From Oceanispirochaeta sp963676905 (GTDB lineage: Bacteria > Spirochaetota > Spirochaetia > DSM-2461): a stretch of DNA of 64,000 nucleotides. The notes below the pieces were generated by a model. It saw nothing but the letters and a program-made list of their open reading frames with translations. It had not been told where the DNA came from and did not search any database. The stretch lies in the NCBI GenBank assembly GCA_963676905.2, contig CAXXVE010000001.1, positions 3,906,001 through 3,970,000 on the forward strand. The letters run 5' to 3'. This document shows positions 61,290 through 64,000 of this stretch, in pieces; positions within the stretch are counted from its first letter, which is position 1; each line of letters begins with the position of its first letter. The position numbers were made by a program, and so were the translations under genes.

Positions 61290-63362
61290 TCAGGCTGCGG
61301 CCTTTCTGGCGCGTAAGCGCTGCTCTCCATAGATAATGGCCATCAGTATGATACCCATAACCATAATGATCTGTTTGGGAGCCTCTCCCAGACCGATAAG
61401 GTCACCCACAAAGTCGGGCCTTAACAATGTAAATGCAGCAACTCCAAGAGCAACGCCCTCAAACCACTTGTTCTTGATAAAGAAGAATCCCTGGGTCAGT
61501 GCAGCAAAGGCGAACATTGCAAGGAGGGCCGAGATAAATATCCAGACAGCGTAGCTGAAAGAATTAACGCCAACAAGCAGAAGCTCTGTGTTGAAAATAA
61601 ACATAAAGGGCAGAATCGCCGTTCTTATATCGTATGTAAATCCCTGAACTCCTGTCTTGATGGGGTCCGACTTGGCAATGGCAGCAGCTGCAAAGGCGGC
61701 TAAACCTACAGGAGGCGTATCATCAGCAAGGATTCCGAAGAAGAATACAAACAGATGCGCCGCAATAAGGGGGATTACGATTCCGTTTTTTGCCCCAAGT
61801 GTCAGTATTACAGGAGCCGTGAGAGATGCCATAACGATATAGTTGGCCGTTGTAGGCAGTCCCATTCCCAGAATAAGGCTGGCGATGGCTGTAATAATCA
61901 GAATCAGGATGAAGTTTCCACCGGAAAGGACTTCGATTACTTCTGTAATAATTCCGCCCAGTCCCAGAGTGACAACTCCTACGATGATACCGGCAGAGGC
62001 TACGGCCACACCGATTCCCATCATATTCTTGCCGCCGGCGACAAGTGATGTGCCCACCTGCCAGCAGGCATGCTTCAGAGCTTTCTTTACTGACTCATTC
62101 TTTTTCCTGGCCATGTATATATTCTGTATAAAAATCAGCGCAGTCAGGGCCAGAATAGCTCTGAACGCAGCAAGGGCGGGAGAGTGTCTGAAAACGACAA
62201 GCTCCACAATCAGGAAAAACAGGGGAATCAGAAAGTGGATACCTCTGATAAATGTATCCCAGAACCGGGGAAGATCCGCCTTGGGGATTCCTTCCAGCCC
62301 CAGCTTGGAGGCTTCCAGATGGGTGATATACATCAGAGCAATATAGGATACAACAGCGGGAATAAAAGCCGCCTTGATAACATCCAGATACTGAAGGTTG
62401 CAGTACTCGGCAATAATAAATGCCGCGGCACCCATAATGGGAGGCATAAGCTGGCCGTTTGTAGAACAGGCCACCTCTACAGCTCCCGCCTTGTGAGCCG
62501 GGTAACCGACACTCTTCATAAGGGGAATTGTAAAGGTTCCGGTGGTAACTGTATTGGCAATACTGGAACCTGAAACCATACCTGTCAGACCGCTTGCCAG
62601 AACAGCTGCCTTGGCGGGTCCGCCCTTGTAGCGTCCCAGAAGACTGAATGCCAGGTCGACAAAATATTTACCCGCTCCCGCCTTGTCCAGCATGGCGCCG
62701 AAAAGAACAAAGAGGAATACAATCGTTGCCGATACATCCAGGGGAACACCATAGATTCCTTCGGTTGACATTGTAATCTGCCCTACAAATCTGTTGATGG
62801 AAACCCCTTTGAATGCCAGTACGGCAGGCATATAGGGACCGAAAAAACTATAGAGCATAAAGATGATGGCTACGATGGGAAGTGCGGGACCGAGAGAACG
62901 GCGCGCCGCCTCCAGAAGAAGCACAACAAGGGTAAATCCGAAGATAATATCCCTGGGAAGAGGGATACCCTGGCGGCTGCTGATTCCCACATAATCGAGG
63001 GCCAGATAGAGGGCCAGAAGGGTGGCTCCCACTGTTATAATTATATCAGCTACAGAGTAGCGATTGTTATTTGCAAAATAATTAAGAAAACGGTTTTTCT
63101 TGGATTTTTTGAACAAAGGATGGCTCAGATAAACCAGACAGATGGCGAAGGCAAGGTGAACCGCTCTTACAATAGTGCTTTCAAGCAGAACAAAGGATGA
63201 AATAGCCAGCTGGAAGATGGACCATGAAGCGGCAATGACAGGAACAACCCAGCGTCCAATAGGGCTTTCGACATTACGTGTTCCCCCCTCTGCTTCATCT
63301 ACAATCCTTTGAGCCTTATCGAGATCCGCATCGCTCTGCTGGTTTTCCAATTCTTTTAACAT
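61290..63362 (-). CDS. TRAP transporter fused permease (DctQM, TAXI type)
   Basis: The protein has 690 residues with about 17-18 hydrophobic helices. The first ~130 residues include the small-subunit (DctQ-like) part with four helices; the rest is the large DctM channel: S-G-L-T-G-M-V-S-G-S-S-I-A-N, C-S-T-N-G-Q-L-M-P-P-I-M-G-A-A-A-F, G-M-G-L-P-T-T-A-N-Y, A-D-D-T-P-P-V-G-L. Fused permeases of this length pair with TAXI binding proteins, which is what precedes it here. It imports a carboxylate or amino acid such as glutamate with a sodium gradient; the substrate is not readable. It follows the TAXI gene after a hairpin. Confidence 0.92.
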   Translation of the reverse strand: MLKELENQQSDADLDKAQRIVDEAEGGTRNVESPIGRWVVPVIAASWSIFQLAISSFVLLESTIVRAVHLAFAICLVYLSHPLFKKSKKNRFLNYFANNNRYSVADIIITVGATLLALYLALDYVGISSRQGIPLPRDIIFGFTLVVLLLEAARRSLGPALPIVAIIFMLYSFFGPYMPAVLAFKGVSINRFVGQITMSTEGIYGVPLDVSATIVFLFVLFGAMLDKAGAGKYFVDLAFSLLGRYKGGPAKAAVLASGLTGMVSGSSIANTVTTGTFTIPLMKSVGYPAHKAGAVEVACSTNGQLMPPIMGAAAFIIAEYCNLQYLDVIKAAFIPAVVSYIALMYITHLEASKLGLEGIPKADLPRFWDTFIRGIHFLIPLFFLIVELVVFRHSPALAAFRAILALTALIFIQNIYMARKKNESVKKALKHACWQVGTSLVAGGKNMMGIGVAVASAGIIVGVVTLGLGGIITEVIEVLSGGNFILILIITAIASLILGMGLPTTANYIVMASLTAPVILTLGAKNGIVIPLIAAHLFVFFFGILADDTPPVGLAAFAAAAIAKSDPIKTGVQGFTYDIRTAILPFMFIFNTELLLVGVNSFSYAVWIFISALLAMFAFAALTQGFFFIKNKWFEGVALGVAAFTLLRPDFVGDLIGLGEAPKQIIMVMGIILMAIIYGEQRLRARKAAA

Positions 63363-63409
63363 TTAAAAAGGCTCCTTAAGACTATTCCCGCAAATCAGGG
63401 CGGGAAAAA

Positions 63410-63432
63410 CCCCGGTCCTCTCGGACCAGGGG
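63410..63432 (-). terminator. Intercistronic hairpin in the TRAP operon
   Basis: A stem of ggtcc/ggacc extended by cccc/gggg across one bulged base, with a 4-base loop, lies between the binding-protein gene and the permease gene. TTTTTCCC follows on the minus strand. It could attenuate transcription so that the binding protein is made in excess. Confidence 0.55.
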
Positions 63433-63473
63433 CTATTATTTTTTAAAATTCAGTTTTTATACAAAAAGAGATC

Positions 63474-64000
63474 TTATTTCAGACCAACTTCCTGAAAGTA
63501 TTTCATAGCACCGTCATGGAGAGGTGCGGAAAGACCTTCAAGCATGTTTTCTTTGGTAAGAACAGCAAATGCGGGGTGGAGAGTTTTGAACTCATCCAGG
63601 TTTTCAAAGATTTCCTTTGTAATGGCATAAACAACTTCGTCGGGAACATCTGCTGATGTACAGAAAGTGGCTTTTACACCGAATGTATCAACATTTCCGC
63701 TGTTTGTAGCCGCGGGATACTCGGCAACGGGGATGAAAGACTTAGCATAGTAGGGGTACTGAGCGAGGAGCTCATCAACCTCTGTAATAGGAACAAAGTG
63801 AGTCTTTCTGGCACCGGAAGTGGCTTCCTTGAAAGATCCGTTGGGGTGACCGACTGTATAGAAGTAGGCGTCGATTCTTCCGTCCTGCAGCATTTTTGCA
63901 GACTCGGAAGCCTTCAGGCTCTGTGCCTTGATATCTGTTTCCCAGTCGATTCCATAGGCTTCCATGATATCGATGGCATTTCCTCTCTGACCGGAACCGG
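63474..64000 (-). CDS. TRAP transporter TAXI-family solute-binding protein (partial, N-terminus beyond window)
   Basis: About 175 codons of the C-terminal part are present; the frame is open to the right edge. The edge sequence reads G-S-G-Q-R-G-N-A-I-D-I-M, the TAXI pattern after the first lobe. It is followed by D-G-R-I-D-A-Y-F-Y-T-V-G-H-P, V-K-A-T-F-C-T-S-A-D-V-P and the terminal H-D-G-A-M-K-Y-F. Full-length TAXI proteins are ~320 residues with a signal peptide, so just under half is missing. It delivers the substrate to the fused permease encoded downstream. An internal ATG at 63965 should not be taken as the start. Confidence 0.9.
   Translation of the reverse strand, partial: GSGQRGNAIDIMEAYGIDWETDIKAQSLKASESAKMLQDGRIDAYFYTVGHPNGSFKEATSGARKTHFVPITEVDELLAQYPYYAKSFIPVAEYPAATNSGNVDTFGVKATFCTSADVPDEVVYAITKEIFENLDEFKTLHPAFAVLTKENMLEGLSAPLHDGAMKYFQEVGLK

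Overview
The window looks like a chromosomal segment from an anaerobic, diderm bacterium with moderate GC. I infer a free-living marine or sediment member of the Spirochaetota. The basis is the many lipoprotein signal peptides, a C-terminal outer-membrane barrel, a sensory [FeFe]-hydrogenase module and a TAXI-type TRAP transporter. No rRNA or tRNA gene, CRISPR array or intact insertion sequence was seen, and the taxonomic call is inference only.

Layout. 1-15.75 kb: two tandem minus-strand genes for giant Ig-like repeat surface proteins. One is a lipoprotein of more than 3600 residues that runs off the left edge; the other is a 1602-residue repeat protein ending in a putative outer-membrane barrel. 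16.1-22 kb: a class III nucleotide cyclase, two AraC regulators, an MFS permease, an FMN-binding oxidase-family protein and small exported or hypothetical proteins. 22-27 kb: a membrane protein with a possibly frameshifted tail, then two adjacent DEAD-box helicases (DbpA and an RhlE-like one). 27-29.3 kb: a lipoprotein alpha/beta hydrolase and RadC.

29.3-41.1 kb is a redox island. A four-gene unit encodes a PAS-containing sensory [FeFe] hydrogenase, a SpoIIE/PP2C phosphatase, a thioredoxin-like [2Fe-2S] protein and a group B-like [FeFe] hydrogenase. It is flanked by two lipoprotein flavin reductases of the fumarate-reductase superfamily, one carrying two FMN-binding domains. AraC, XRE and LysR regulators lie between them. 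Both flavoproteins appear to lack the residues that bind and protonate fumarate, so they probably act on other substrates outside the cytoplasm. The module suggests a cell that senses H2 or redox state and disposes of electrons both as H2 and by extracytoplasmic flavin-dependent reduction.

41.1-51 kb: an RhlE-like helicase with a tandem-repeat tail, YwbE, a metallo-beta-lactamase-fold hydrolase, small proteins, a DUF1638-hydantoinase/oxoprolinase fusion, RNase D, a MATE transporter and alanine dehydrogenase. 51.2-59.5 kb: CmoM-like tRNA methyltransferase, AraC regulator, HD-GYP phosphodiesterase, two EamA transporters, an aminotransferase, a hybrid efflux pseudogene and a TrmJ/SpoU-like methylase. 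59.5-64 kb: a FapA (DUF342) protein and a TAXI-TRAP transporter whose binding protein runs off the right edge. Several starts (cyclase, LysR) sit at the predicted transcription start, which suggests leaderless mRNAs.
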